64,000 bases of DNA from Streptomyces sp. NBC_00078 (GCF_026343335.1 NZ_JAPELX010000001.1:7316001-7380000); one strand, 5' to 3'. Shown: positions 10,737-20,412, counted from the first letter of the stretch. Notes: a model not told the origin generated them from the sequence alone. Program-made: numbers and translations.

Positions 10737-11672
10737 GTGACACTGGTGACCGCGCGGGGGCGGTCGGTGCGACGCGTCCCGAGCAGCGAACGACATCGGC
10801 GCGCCGACGGGCACGGCGCCTGGTTCCTCGTCCTGCCCGCCCTGATCCCCATCCTCGTACTGAGCGTCGGCCCCCTGCTCTACGGCATCCTGCTGGCCTT
10901 CACCGACTCCCAGTCCGGCCGGACCCGGCCCACGCAGTGGATCGGCGGCCTCAACTTCCAGGACCTGCTGCACGACACGCTGTTCTGGGAGTCGTTCCGG
11001 ATCGGGCTGGTGTGGGCGGTCGGTGTGACCGTCCCGCAGTTCCTGCTGGCACTGGGTCTCGCGCTGCTGCTCAACGAGGACCTGCGGCTGAGATGGCTGG
11101 CCCGCGCCCTCGCGATCGTCCCGTGGGCGATGCCCGAGGTCGTCGTGGGCATCATGTGGCGGCTGGTCTACAACCCGGACGCGGGCGTTCTCAACGAAAC
11201 CCTGCACGACCTCGGCCTCGGCGACGGCCGCGACTGGCTCAGCGGTCTCGGGACCGCCCTGCCCGCGGTGATCGTCGTCGGCGTCTGGGCGGGCATGCCG
11301 CAGACCACGGTCGCGCTGCTCGCCGGACTGCAGAACACCCCGCGCGAACTCCACGAGGCGGCCGCCGTCGACGGGGCGGGTGCCTGGCGCCGCTTCCGCA
11401 CGGTCACCTGGCCCGCCCTCAGGCCGGTCGCCCTCGCCATCACCGCGCTCAACCTCATCTGGAACTTCAACTCCTTCGCCCTGGTCTATGTACTGACCAG
11501 CGGTGGCCCCGGCGGCCGCACCCGCCTGCCCATGCTGTTCGCCTACGAAGAGGCCTTCCGCTACGGGCAGTTCGGGTACGCGGCGGCGATGGGATGTGTG
11601 ATGGTCGCGGTGATCTCGGTGCTGCTCGCCCTCTTCCTCGTGGGCCGGCTCAGGGGAGGTGACGAGGCATGA
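10737..11672 (+). CDS. Carbohydrate ABC transporter permease (CUT1, MalF-like)
   Basis: A 311-residue inner-membrane permease with about six transmembrane segments. The first is WFLVLPALIPILVLSVGPLLYGILL. The EAA loop reads ELHEAAAVDGAGAWRRFRTVTWP, the ATPase docking signature of the MalF family. GTG at 10737 follows AAAGGGG. Its stop overlaps the ATG of the next permease by four bases, and the binding protein follows. The order permease, permease, binding protein is less usual than binding protein first. No ATPase gene is present, so use of a shared MsiK-type ATPase is inferred. The substrate is unknown. Confidence 0.92.
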   Translation: MTLVTARGRSVRRVPSSERHRRADGHGAWFLVLPALIPILVLSVGPLLYGILLAFTDSQSGRTRPTQWIGGLNFQDLLHDTLFWESFRIGLVWAVGVTVPQFLLALGLALLLNEDLRLRWLARALAIVPWAMPEVVVGIMWRLVYNPDAGVLNETLHDLGLGDGRDWLSGLGTALPAVIVVGVWAGMPQTTVALLAGLQNTPRELHEAAAVDGAGAWRRFRTVTWPALRPVALAITALNLIWNFNSFALVYVLTSGGPGGRTRLPMLFAYEEAFRYGQFGYAAAMGCVMVAVISVLLALFLVGRLRGGDEA

Positions 11673-12502
11673 GGGCCCGGACCGGCATCAGGGCCGGCCA
11701 GTACGCGGCCCTCCTCGCGTATCTCGTCTTCCTGGCCTTCCCCCTCCTCTGGCTGCTCTCCACCGCCTTCAAGTCGCCCCGGGAACTGGGCGGTCTGCAC
11801 CCCACCTGGATCCCCCGCCACCCCACCCTCGACAACTTCCGGCAGGCCTTCGACGAGCAGCCCCTGCTGCACGCCGCGCTCAACTCCCTGCTCGCCGCGG
11901 TCGGGGCGGCGGTCGTCGCGGTGGCGATCGCGACCCCGCTCGCCTATGTCATGGCCCGCAGGCGCTCCGCGCTCACCCGGGCCGCCACCGGCTGGGTGAT
12001 GGTCAGCCAGGCATTCCCGCTGGTCCTGGTGATCATCCCGCTGTTCCTGGTGCTGAAGAACCTGCGGCTGATCAACTCGCTGGCGGGGCTGACGCTGGTG
12101 TACGTCGTGTGGGCGCTGCCCTTCGCGCTGTGGATGCTGGCCGGATACGTCCGCGCCGTGCCCACCGAAGTCGAGGAGGCGGCAGCCGTCGACGGGGCCG
12201 GGCGGCTGCGGACACTGGTGTCGGTGGTGGCGCCGCTGCTCGCGCCGGGGATCGCGGCGACGGGACTGTTCGCCTTCGTCACCGCGTGGAACGAGTTCTT
12301 CTTCGCGCTCGTGCTGCTGAAGACCCCCGGGAAACAGACACTTCCGGTAGTGCTCACCCACTTCATCGGCGCGGAGGGCGTCGCCGACCTCGGCCCGCTC
12401 GCGGCGGCCGCGTTCCTCGCGACGCTGCCCTCTCTCGTCGTGTTCGCCCTCATCCAGCGGCGGATCACCGGCGGCATGCTCACCGGGGCGGTGAAGAACT
12501 GA
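11669..12502 (+). CDS. Carbohydrate ABC transporter permease (CUT1, MalG-like)
   Basis: A 277-residue partner permease with six predicted transmembrane segments starting YAALLAYLVFLAFPLLWLLSTAFKS. The EAA loop is PTEVEEAAAVDGAGRLRTLVSVVAP, and the C-terminus IQRRITGGMLTGAVKN is typical of MalG-type subunits. It overlaps the upstream permease (ATGA) and the downstream lipoprotein gene (TGATG), which indicates translational coupling in one operon. Confidence 0.93.
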   Translation: MRARTGIRAGQYAALLAYLVFLAFPLLWLLSTAFKSPRELGGLHPTWIPRHPTLDNFRQAFDEQPLLHAALNSLLAAVGAAVVAVAIATPLAYVMARRRSALTRAATGWVMVSQAFPLVLVIIPLFLVLKNLRLINSLAGLTLVYVVWALPFALWMLAGYVRAVPTEVEEAAAVDGAGRLRTLVSVVAPLLAPGIAATGLFAFVTAWNEFFFALVLLKTPGKQTLPVVLTHFIGAEGVADLGPLAAAAFLATLPSLVVFALIQRRITGGMLTGAVKN

Positions 12503-13785
12503 TGCGCGGCAGGATGACCGGCCTCCTCGCCCTCGTGCTGGTCCTGTTGGCGGGATGCACGAGCGGCGGCAGCGACACCGCGGGCGGCCGTATCACCCTC
12601 CGCTTCCAGTCACTGGCCTGGCAGCAGCAGTCGGTCGAGGCCAACAAGGAGCTGGTGAAGGAGTGGAACGCGAGCCATCCGGACGTCAGGGTCGAGTATG
12701 TCCAGGGGAGTTGGGACAGCGTCCACGACCAGCTCCTCACCTCCTTCGAGGGCGGTGAGGCACCCGACATCATCCACGACGCCTCCGACGACCTCGCGGA
12801 CTTCGCCTACGGCGATTACCTCGCCGACCTGCGAGGAGTGCTGTCCGCCCGCCTCAAGGCCGACATTCCGCAACGGAGTTGGCAGACCGCGACCTTCGGG
12901 GGCGGCGTCTACGGCGTGCCCTTCCTGCAGGAGCCGCGGGTGATCGTCGCCAACGGGAAATGGCTGAAGGAGTCCGGCGTGCGGATCCCCACCCCCGAAC
13001 GCCCTTGGAGCTGGGCGGAGTTCAGGAGCGTCACCCGCCGGCTCAGCGGCAGGGGGAAGTACGGCGTGGCCTGGCCGCTGAAGGAGCCCGTGTCCGCCAC
13101 GCTCAACCTCTCGCTGTCGGCAGGCGGCGAGCTGTTCCACCGGGACGCCGACGGCAAGGTGACGATCCGCTTCGGCGCGGCCGACCAGGTGGTGCCCCGC
13201 ACGATCCACGACCAGGCGGACACCGATCACAGCGCCTCGCCCACCACCTTGGGCAGCGGCGGCTCGGACACCCTGCCCGGCTTCTTCGGCGGCAGGTATG
13301 CGATGGTCCCGCTCGGCTTCTCCTACCGCCAGCAGATCGTGCAGCAGGCACCCAAGGGCTTCGACTGGCAGGTGCTGCCCGCCCCGGCGGGCGCCGACGG
13401 GCTCACCCAGGGCGTCAGCCCGCAGACCCTGTCCATCGCCGAGGACAGCCCGCACAAGAAGGAGGCCGCCGAGTTCGTCGACTTCCTGCTGCGGCCGAAG
13501 AACATGGTGCGCCTCGCGCTGGGCGACTGGATGCTGCCGACCGGCACCCAGGCCCTCAAGGACCCGGCCCTGCACACGGCCGAGGACGGCTGGGCCACCG
13601 GTACCGCCCTCGCCGGCCACCTCCGCTCGGCACCCGCGCAGTCCGTGCGCGGCTACCCCGAGTGGAAGGACAAGGTGGCGACCCCTGCCTTCCAGGAGTA
13701 CTACAGCGGGGCCATCGGCCTCGGCGAACTGCGCGGACGCCTCGTGAAGGACGGCAACCTGGTGCTGGCGCGGTACCAGCGGTGA
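12502..13785 (+). CDS. Extracellular sugar-binding lipoprotein
   Basis: A 427-residue family-1 solute-binding protein. The signal peptide ends in the lipobox LLAGC, so it should be lipid-anchored outside the membrane and deliver an oligosaccharide to the two preceding permeases. ITLRFQSLAWQQQSVEANKELVKEWNASHPDVRVEYVQGSW is the usual start of the N-lobe. PDIIHDASDDLADFAYGDYLADL and the late SPHKKEAAEFVDFLLRPKN are also diagnostic. The start ATG overlaps the permease stop (TGATG at 12500-12504). The ligand cannot be read from the sequence, and no local regulator or hydrolase indicates it. Confidence 0.92.
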   Translation: MRGRMTGLLALVLVLLAGCTSGGSDTAGGRITLRFQSLAWQQQSVEANKELVKEWNASHPDVRVEYVQGSWDSVHDQLLTSFEGGEAPDIIHDASDDLADFAYGDYLADLRGVLSARLKADIPQRSWQTATFGGGVYGVPFLQEPRVIVANGKWLKESGVRIPTPERPWSWAEFRSVTRRLSGRGKYGVAWPLKEPVSATLNLSLSAGGELFHRDADGKVTIRFGAADQVVPRTIHDQADTDHSASPTTLGSGGSDTLPGFFGGRYAMVPLGFSYRQQIVQQAPKGFDWQVLPAPAGADGLTQGVSPQTLSIAEDSPHKKEAAEFVDFLLRPKNMVRLALGDWMLPTGTQALKDPALHTAEDGWATGTALAGHLRSAPAQSVRGYPEWKDKVATPAFQEYYSGAIGLGELRGRLVKDGNLVLARYQR

Positions 13786-14185
<400 letters not shown>

Positions 14186-14215
14186 TTGCACGAGACGGTT
14201 CGTCTCGCCTACTGT
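14186..14215 (+). promoter_or_regulatory. Promoter with TetR-like operator for the glycosyltransferase
   Basis: TTGCAC at 14186-14191 and TACTGT at 14210-14215 form a -35/-10 pair with an 18-base spacer. The spacer contains the perfect 17-base palindrome CGAGACGGTTCGTCTCG (14191-14207), the shape of a TetR-family operator. The expected transcription start falls on or next to the ATG at 14223, so the mRNA may be leaderless. A repressor bound there would block RNA polymerase. No TetR gene is present in the window. Confidence 0.65.
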
Positions 14216-14222
14216 CGATCAC

Positions 14223-15437
14223 ATGAAGAGCCGAGCCCCCATGACCCGCCCCGCCCACATCGCGATGTTCTCGGTGGCCGCCCACGGCCATGTGAACCCC
14301 AGTCTGGAGGTGGTCCGCGAGCTCGTCGCCCGCGGGTACCGGGTCACGTACGCGATCCCCCCGGTCTTCGCGGAGAAGGTCGCCGAGACCGGTGCCGAGC
14401 CGAAGCTCTGGAACTCCACCCTGCCGGGGCCGGGCGCCGACCCGGCGGCCTGGGGCAGTGAGCTGCTGGACCACGTCGAGCTCTTCCTCGGCGACGCGAT
14501 CCAGGCCCTGCCCCAGCTGAGCCGGGCGTACGAGGGCGACGTACCCGACCTCGTCCTGCATGACATCACGGCGTACCCCGGCCGTGTCCTCGCCCACCGC
14601 TGGGGCGTGCCCGCGATCTCGCTGTCGCCGAACCTCGTCGCCTGGGAGGGATACGAGGAGGAGGTGGCCGAGCCCATGTGGGCCGGGCCGAAGAGCACCG
14701 AGCGCGGTCAGGCCTACTACGCCCGCTTCCAGGCCTGGCTGGAGGAGAACGGGATCACCCGGCACCCCGATTCCTTCGTGGGCCGGCCCGACCGTTCGCT
14801 CGTCCTGATCCCCAGGGCGATGCAGCCCCACGCCGAACGGGTCGACGAGAGCGTGTACACCTTCGTCGGCGCCTGCCAGGGCGACCGGGCGGCGCAGGGG
14901 GAGTGGCGGCGGCCGGAGGGTGCCGAGAAGGTGGTGCTGGTGTCGCTCGGGTCGACCTTCACCAACCAGCCGGGCTTCTACCGGGAGTGCGTGCGGGCCT
15001 TCGGCGACCTCCCGGGCTGGCATCTCGTGCTGCAGATCGGCGGGCAGCTGGAGCCCGCCGAGCTCGGGGACGTACCGGCGAACGTCGAAGTGCGTTCCTG
15101 GGTACCGCAGTTGGCGATCCTCAAGGAGGCCGACCTGTTCGTCACGCACGCCGGGGCGGGCGGCAGCCAGGAGGGGCTGGCGACCTCGACGCCGATGATC
15201 GCCGTACCTCAGGCCGTCGATCAGTTCGGCAACGCGGACATGCTGCAGGCACTCGGAGTCGCCCGCCACGTCCCCACGGCCCAGGCGGACGCCGAGACCC
15301 TGCGCACCGCCGCCCTCGCCCTGGTCGACGACCCCGAAGTGGCCCGCCGGCTCAAGGAGATCCGGGCCGAGATGGCCCAGGAGGGCGGCACGCACAGGGC
15401 GGTCGACCTGATCGAGGCCGAACTGCCCGCGCGGTGA
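14223..15437 (+). CDS. Macrolide-type glycosyltransferase (GT1, MGT family)
   Basis: A 404-residue cytoplasmic UDP-sugar glycosyltransferase. The acceptor half starts HIAMFSVAAHGHVNPSLEVVRELVARGYRVTY, with the conserved His. The donor half has VLVSLGSTFTNQPGFYRECV, NVEVRSWVPQLAILKEADLFVTHAGAGGSQEGLATSTPMIAVPQAVDQFGNA, the GT1 sugar-nucleotide signature. Close family members (Mgt, OleD-like) inactivate macrolides by 2'-O-glucosylation, so self-protection or xenobiotic detoxification is likely, though acceptors are broad. The promoter carries a TetR-type operator, which fits drug induction. ATG 14223 and ATG 14241 are both possible; 14223 suits a leaderless message. Confidence 0.92.
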   Translation: MKSRAPMTRPAHIAMFSVAAHGHVNPSLEVVRELVARGYRVTYAIPPVFAEKVAETGAEPKLWNSTLPGPGADPAAWGSELLDHVELFLGDAIQALPQLSRAYEGDVPDLVLHDITAYPGRVLAHRWGVPAISLSPNLVAWEGYEEEVAEPMWAGPKSTERGQAYYARFQAWLEENGITRHPDSFVGRPDRSLVLIPRAMQPHAERVDESVYTFVGACQGDRAAQGEWRRPEGAEKVVLVSLGSTFTNQPGFYRECVRAFGDLPGWHLVLQIGGQLEPAELGDVPANVEVRSWVPQLAILKEADLFVTHAGAGGSQEGLATSTPMIAVPQAVDQFGNADMLQALGVARHVPTAQADAETLRTAALALVDDPEVARRLKEIRAEMAQEGGTHRAVDLIEAELPAR

Positions 15438-15508
15438 GGACGATGGAGGACGAGTGAGGGCCCGCTGACTCCCCCGGAGACCAACGGACCCTCAGCCTTG
15501 AGGAGGGG

Positions 15509-17764
15509 TCAGACCCTCACACGCCGACCCTCGTCCGGCACCGGGGGCGCGACGGCCTCCGGCGACTCGTCGTGCGTCAGGTCCGGCAGCCGGTGCAGCC
15601 ACTTCGGCAGGTACCAGTTGCGCTCGCCCAGCAACGCCATGACCGCGGGGAGCAGCACACCCCGGATGATCGTCGCGTCGATGAGCACCGCGGCCGCCAG
15701 GCCCACACCCATCTGCTTCATCGACTGCATGGACAGCGTGCCGAAGATCGCGAACACGGCGACCATGATGACCGCGGCGCTGGTGACGACACCGGCCGTG
15801 GTGACCACGCCGTGCTGGATCGCGTCCCTCGTCGTACGGCCGCGCATCCGCGCCTCACGGATCCGCGAGACCACGAACACGTGGTAGTCCATCGACAGCC
15901 CGAACAGGATCACGAACAGGAACAGCGGCAGCCATGTGATGATCGCGCCGACGCCCTCCGCGCCCACCAGCGAGGCGCCCCAGCCGTGCTGGAAGACGGC
16001 GACGAGGATGCCGTAGGCGGCGCCCACCGAGAGCAGGTTGAGCAGGATCGAGGTGATCGCGACCGTCAGCGAGCGGAACGACAGCAGCATCAGGAGGAAA
16101 GCGAAGATCACCACGAACGCGAAGACCGGCACGACCGCACCGCCGAGCTGGGCGTTGAAGTCGTGTGAGCCGGCGACCTGTCCGGTGATCGGTGCCTGGA
16201 CCCCGTCGACCTTGCCGAGCGTCGCGGGCCGTACGTCGTCGCGCAGTTTCTCCAGGCTGGCGCCCGCCTTGTCCAGGTCGGAGCCGCCGACCAGAGGGAC
16301 GTACACGTAGGCGATGTTCTGGGCGTCGTGCAGCTTGATCTCGACCGGACCCCGCGAGGCGCCCGAACCGACCGCCCGCGCCTTGAAGTCGGCGAGGGCG
16401 CTCTTCACCTCGGGGGCGTTGATGTCCTTGGCCTTGACGACCACCTCGGCCGGCTCGGAACCGCCCGGGAAGGCGTCGTTGACGCGGTTGTACGTCTGCA
16501 CGATCGGCAGCGAGTCGCCGAGCTCCTGGTCCAGCGTGAGGTTCTGGGTCTTCATGCCGACGGCGGGAGCCGCGATGGCCAGCAGCACACCGGCCGCGAC
16601 AAGGACCGAGACGAGGGGCTTGGCGAGCACGCCGCGCAGGACCGCGGTCCAGAACCGGCTCTCCCCGCCCGTGCGGGCGGCCCGGCGCTCCATGGCCTTG
16701 CGCAGAAACGGGATCCGCCCCTTCTCGACCCGTTCGCCCAGCAGCGACAGCAGCGCGGGCAGCACCGTCACAGAACCGACCATGGCGACCGCCACGACCA
16801 TCAGCGAGGCCAGGCCCATCCCCTCGAACGTGGCGAGCCCGGTGAGCAGCATGCCCGCCATCGCCACGCACACCGTGATGCCCGAGACGACGATCGCGCG
16901 GCCACTGGTCGCGGCGGCGATCCTGAGAGCCGTCTGGGCGTCGCGCCCGGCCGCGCGCTCCTCGCGCTCCCGGCGCAGATAGAACAGGCAGTAGTCGACG
17001 CCGACGGCCAGACCGACCAGCAGCATCACGGAGTTGGCCGTGTCGGTCATCGGCTGGATGTGGCTGACGATGCCCATCAGGCCCATCGTCGCCATGATCG
17101 CGGTGATCGCCAGGGCCACCGGCAGCAGCGCGGCCACGAGCGCGCCGAAAGCGATGAGCAGAATGCCGAGTGCCACCGGCACCGCGGAGAGCTCGGCACT
17201 CTTGAAGTCGTCCCCGAACGCGTCGGCGACCGTCTTCGACATGCTGGCGCTGCCGATCTCCCCGATCCGCAGCGTCTCGTGGTCCTTCTGCACCCCGTCG
17301 ACGGCCTTCAGCACGGGCTGCACGCGGTCGCTCGCGCTCTCGGCGTCGCCGCGCATGTCGAACTGCACCAGCGCGCTGCGCCCGTCCTTGGAGATCGTCT
17401 GCGTGGTGTACGGCGACCTCACGTTCGTGGCCTTGCCGGTCCCGTCGACGGCCTTGATGACCGCGCCGACGGCGGCCCTGAACTCGGCGTCCGTGGCCTT
17501 CAGCCCGCCGCCCTTCGCCTGGATCAGGACCGACTCACCGGCCGGTTCGTCGATCCCGGCGTCGTCGACGATCTTTGCGGCGGTGTGTGTCTCGCCCTTG
17601 AGCTGGTCGCTGTCCTTGAGTTCGACGCGGCCGGCGGCCGAACCGAGCCCCATCGCCAGGACGACGAACAACACCCAGACACCGACGGCAGCCCATCGGT
17701 GCCGGGCGCTCCAGCCGCCGGCCCGGGCGGCTATGCCCCGCACCCGTGAATCTCCGTTCCCCAT
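15509..17764 (-). CDS. MMPL-family RND transporter
   Basis: A 751-residue inner-membrane exporter. The N-terminus has one membrane helix (WAAVGVWVLFVVLAMGLGSA), then an extracytoplasmic domain, five helices, a cytoplasmic linker (LLGERVEKGRIPFLRKAMERR) and a second half of the same layout. LLVGLAVGVDYCLFYLRREREERAAG and LFGLSMDYHVFVVSRIREARMRG are the paired RND signatures with Asp-Tyr residues used for proton coupling. Family members export lipids, siderophores or antibiotics; the cargo is unknown. ATG at 17764 follows AAGGGGG. It is convergent with the glycosyltransferase. A detoxification partnership is possible but not shown. Confidence 0.93.
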   Translation of the reverse strand: MGNGDSRVRGIAARAGGWSARHRWAAVGVWVLFVVLAMGLGSAAGRVELKDSDQLKGETHTAAKIVDDAGIDEPAGESVLIQAKGGGLKATDAEFRAAVGAVIKAVDGTGKATNVRSPYTTQTISKDGRSALVQFDMRGDAESASDRVQPVLKAVDGVQKDHETLRIGEIGSASMSKTVADAFGDDFKSAELSAVPVALGILLIAFGALVAALLPVALAITAIMATMGLMGIVSHIQPMTDTANSVMLLVGLAVGVDYCLFYLRREREERAAGRDAQTALRIAAATSGRAIVVSGITVCVAMAGMLLTGLATFEGMGLASLMVVAVAMVGSVTVLPALLSLLGERVEKGRIPFLRKAMERRAARTGGESRFWTAVLRGVLAKPLVSVLVAAGVLLAIAAPAVGMKTQNLTLDQELGDSLPIVQTYNRVNDAFPGGSEPAEVVVKAKDINAPEVKSALADFKARAVGSGASRGPVEIKLHDAQNIAYVYVPLVGGSDLDKAGASLEKLRDDVRPATLGKVDGVQAPITGQVAGSHDFNAQLGGAVVPVFAFVVIFAFLLMLLSFRSLTVAITSILLNLLSVGAAYGILVAVFQHGWGASLVGAEGVGAIITWLPLFLFVILFGLSMDYHVFVVSRIREARMRGRTTRDAIQHGVVTTAGVVTSAAVIMVAVFAIFGTLSMQSMKQMGVGLAAAVLIDATIIRGVLLPAVMALLGERNWYLPKWLHRLPDLTHDESPEAVAPPVPDEGRRVRV

Positions 17765-18161
17765 GATGGGCTTGCCCCCTTGTGCACGGTGACAGCCCCC
17801 TGCCGCCACCTTTCGTTTCGAAGGTATGACCGGCGTAAGCCCATCTCGTCGTGCTGCCCGGTGAGGTGCCGCGGCCCGAACTCATCCCCCCGGACCGGGC
17901 GTCTCACCGCTGGGGAGGACCCGGGCCCCTTACATCTATTCGGGCTACTCGAAGGTAGCGATCAGGGTGGCGGTCCGGTGTCCGGTCCGTCGGCATCGCT
18001 CCTCTTTGTCATTACGAAACCTTGATGAACACGTCACAGGTACGTGAAGGTGTTGCTTCGGGCCCCGCCGTTGGGCGAGAGTTTCGCGCAGTCCGCCCCG
18101 CGCGGACGGCGGCCCTCGTGCCCACCCCCACGGGGCACGACGGCCGCCTTATGGTGTGCGG
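17765..18161. other. Divergent promoter region, MMPL and DUF1697 genes
   Basis: Nearly 400 bases between divergent genes, with no supported CDS. An inverted repeat, ACCTT-N8-AAGGT, at 17808-17825 lies 44 bases upstream of the mmpL start codon, a plausible repressor site. TTACATC and nearby AT-richer bases at 17931-17950 could be promoter elements for the plus strand. Confidence 0.4.
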
Positions 18162-18710
18162 ATGACGACGATGTACGCGGCGCTGCTGCGCGGGATCAAC
18201 GTGGGCGGCAGGAAAAGGCTCCCGATGGCCGACCTGCGGCAGCTGATGGAAGGCCTCGGCCACAGCGGCGTACGCACGCACCTGCAGAGTGGCCAGGCCG
18301 TCTTCGCCACCGGCCACGGCGACGAGGAGTCCCTGGCCGCGGAGCTCGCCCAGGCGATCGAGAAGCACTTCGGCTTCTCCGTCGACGTGATCGTCCGCGA
18401 CCACGCCTACCTGAAGGCGGTGGCGGAGGCCTGCCCCTTCCCGGCCGACCGGCTGGAGCCCAAGCAGCTCCACGTCACCTACTTCTCCGCGCCCGTCGAC
18501 GCGCAGCGCTTCGCGGAGATCGACCGGGAGGCGTACCTCCCCGAGGAGTTCCGGCTCGGCGACCGCGAGCTGTACCTCTACGCCCCCGACGGCCTCGGCC
18601 GCTCCAAGCTCGCCGAGTACCTCGCGAAGCCCCGCATCAACAAGGGCGTGATCGCGACCACCCGCAACTGGAACACCGTCGTGAAGCTGGTCGAGCTCAC
18701 GCGGGAGTGA
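18162..18710 (+). CDS. DUF1697 family protein
   Basis: A 182-residue cytoplasmic protein with the full DUF1697 pattern: MYAALLRGINVGGRKRLPMADLRQLMEGLG at the start, HLQSGQAVFAT, and the C-terminal SKLAEYLAKPRINKGVIATTRNWNTVVKLVELT. The family is widespread and structurally characterised but has no agreed function. Possible starts are GTG 18156, ATG 18162 and ATG 18171; the family homology begins at MYAALLRG. The gene is followed 54 bases on by the ketopantoate-reductase-like gene in the same direction. Confidence 0.9.
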   Translation: MTTMYAALLRGINVGGRKRLPMADLRQLMEGLGHSGVRTHLQSGQAVFATGHGDEESLAAELAQAIEKHFGFSVDVIVRDHAYLKAVAEACPFPADRLEPKQLHVTYFSAPVDAQRFAEIDREAYLPEEFRLGDRELYLYAPDGLGRSKLAEYLAKPRINKGVIATTRNWNTVVKLVELTRE

Positions 18711-18764
18711 CCCTGGGACACGGCCCTTCATGGCAGGTACACACGACTGTGCGAGGCTCCTCCC

Positions 18765-19793
18765 ATGCGCTACATCATCATCGGAGCAGGGGCCGTCGGC
18801 GGTGTGATCGGCGGCCGTCTGGCAGGGGCGGGGCACGAGGTCGTGCTGGTCGCGCGGGGCGCGCAGCACGCCGCGCTGCGGGCGGACGGGCTGCGGCTGC
18901 AGGTGCCGGACGGGGAGTACACATACCGGCTGCCCGCCGTCGAAAAGCCGGACGAGCTGGGCGAGTTGAGGGCCGATGACGTGCTCGTCCTCGCCGTGAA
19001 GACACAGGACACCGCGAGCGCTCTGCAGACCTGGAGTGTGGCGCCGGTCGCCGGTGGCGGCACCGCGGCCGAGCGGTTGCCCCTGTTCTGCGCGCAGAAC
19101 GGCGTGGAGGGCCAGCGGCTCGCTCTGCGCGTCTTCCGGCAGGTGTACGGCGTCTGCGTCTGGCTGCCGGCGACGTTCCTCGAACCCGGCGTCGTCTCCG
19201 CGGGCGGGGCCCCGCTCAGCGGCATCCTGCACCTGGGGCGGTATCCCCACGGTACCGACGAGACCGCGCGGCTGGTCGCCGCCGACCTGGAGAAGACGAG
19301 GTTCTTCGAGGCGCCCGTCGTGCCGGACGTGCTGCGCTGGCAGTACGCCAAGCTGCTGACCAATCTCACCAACACCGTCCAGGCGCTGGCCGGGGAGGAC
19401 GAGGGCCAGGAGAGCCGGGTCTCCTTGCGCGCCCGGGTACGGGCCGAAGGCGAGGCCGTGCTCGACGCCGCCGGGATCCCGTACGCGAGTGTCGAGGAGC
19501 AGCAGGCGCTGCGCGGCCACAAGGTCGACCTGGTCCCTCTGGAGGGCGCCCCGCGCGGCGGCGGCTCCACCTGGCAGTCCCTGAGCCGGGGCACGGGCGC
19601 CGTCGAGGCCGACTACCTCAACGGTGAGATCGCCCTGCTGGGCAGGTTGCACGGCCTCCCTACCCCGCTCAGTGACCTGCTCCAGCAACTCGCCAACACC
19701 TTCGCGCGCGAACGCCGCGCGGCGGGATCGATGCCGATCGAGGAACTGGTCCGCCGGGCCGACGAGGCTGTCGCGTTTGTTCAAGAGTCCTGA
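18765..19793 (+). CDS. Ketopantoate reductase family protein (PanE/ApbA)
   Basis: A 342-residue NADPH-dependent 2-oxoacid reductase. The Rossmann start is MRYIIIGAGAVGGVIGGRLAGAGHEVVLVARG. LVLAVKTQDT is the usual second nucleotide-binding segment, and QYAKLLTNLTNTVQAL carries the catalytic Lys and Asn. The C-terminal domain ends in ADYLNGEIALLGRLHGLPTPLSDLLQ. Actinomycetes often carry several paralogues, so this need not be the pantothenate-pathway enzyme, and no pan genes are nearby. The product is about 30-40 residues longer than E. coli PanE. Confidence 0.88.
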   Translation: MRYIIIGAGAVGGVIGGRLAGAGHEVVLVARGAQHAALRADGLRLQVPDGEYTYRLPAVEKPDELGELRADDVLVLAVKTQDTASALQTWSVAPVAGGGTAAERLPLFCAQNGVEGQRLALRVFRQVYGVCVWLPATFLEPGVVSAGGAPLSGILHLGRYPHGTDETARLVAADLEKTRFFEAPVVPDVLRWQYAKLLTNLTNTVQALAGEDEGQESRVSLRARVRAEGEAVLDAAGIPYASVEEQQALRGHKVDLVPLEGAPRGGGSTWQSLSRGTGAVEADYLNGEIALLGRLHGLPTPLSDLLQQLANTFARERRAAGSMPIEELVRRADEAVAFVQES

Positions 19794-19818
19794 GGCGCCG
19801 CTCCCTAGCGTGGGGTGC

Positions 19819-20412
19819 ATGACGTACGACGACCCCAAACACCTGCACACGTACATGACCGAGTGTGCCGCCGAGGCGGCCCGTGTCGCGCGCGGCGTCC
19901 CGGCGGACCGGCTCGGCGACGCCACCCACTGTCCCGACTGGGACGTCCGCGCACTGGTCAACCACTGGGTGCTCTACACCTCCCACGGCCTGGAGCACCG
20001 CGCCCTGCGCAAGCAGCTCCCCGACGAGCTGACCTCCCGCGACTTCACCGCCGACCCCGACTGGCCCGCCGTCTACGCCGCCCAACTGGACCGCGCCGTC
20101 GCGGCCTGGGCCGACCCGGCGGTGTGGGAGGGCGAGGTCGACCTCGGCATGGCGAAGATGCCCGCGGCCGAGATCGCCTCGATGGTCATCAAGGAGATGG
20201 CGGTGCACGGCTGGGACGTCGCCACCGTCACCGGCCAGCAGTTCCACGTCTCGGAGGACGCGGCCCGCTTCGTCCTCGACGTGGTCGAGAAGCACGGCGA
20301 GCTCTACCGGCAGTACGACGGCTTCGCCGATCCGGTACCGGTGCCGGACGACGCCCCGCTGTTCGACCGGGCGCTGGCCGCCAGTGGACGGGACCCTGAA
20401 TTGGGCCAGTGA
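19819..20412 (+). CDS. TIGR03086/maleylpyruvate isomerase-like (DinB superfamily) protein
   Basis: A 197-residue cytoplasmic four-helix protein of the mycothiol-dependent/DinB type. CPDWDVRALVNHWVLYTSHGLEH contains the conserved first metal His, and VIKEMAVHGWDVATVTGQ the second conserved H-x3-D segment. Related proteins bind a divalent metal and use mycothiol, or have no known activity. The ATG at 19819 is 26 bases after the reductase stop. A mycothiol-type DsbA-fold protein follows, so the two may serve the same thiol system; this is inference. Confidence 0.82.
   Translation: MTYDDPKHLHTYMTECAAEAARVARGVPADRLGDATHCPDWDVRALVNHWVLYTSHGLEHRALRKQLPDELTSRDFTADPDWPAVYAAQLDRAVAAWADPAVWEGEVDLGMAKMPAAEIASMVIKEMAVHGWDVATVTGQQFHVSEDAARFVLDVVEKHGELYRQYDGFADPVPVPDDAPLFDRALAASGRDPELGQ

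Noticed and set aside
15572..17749. Very long plus-strand open frames opposite the MMPL gene, and similar antisense frames elsewhere
   Set aside because: High third-position GC makes antisense frames open; their translations are Arg/His/Gln/Asp-rich with no domain.
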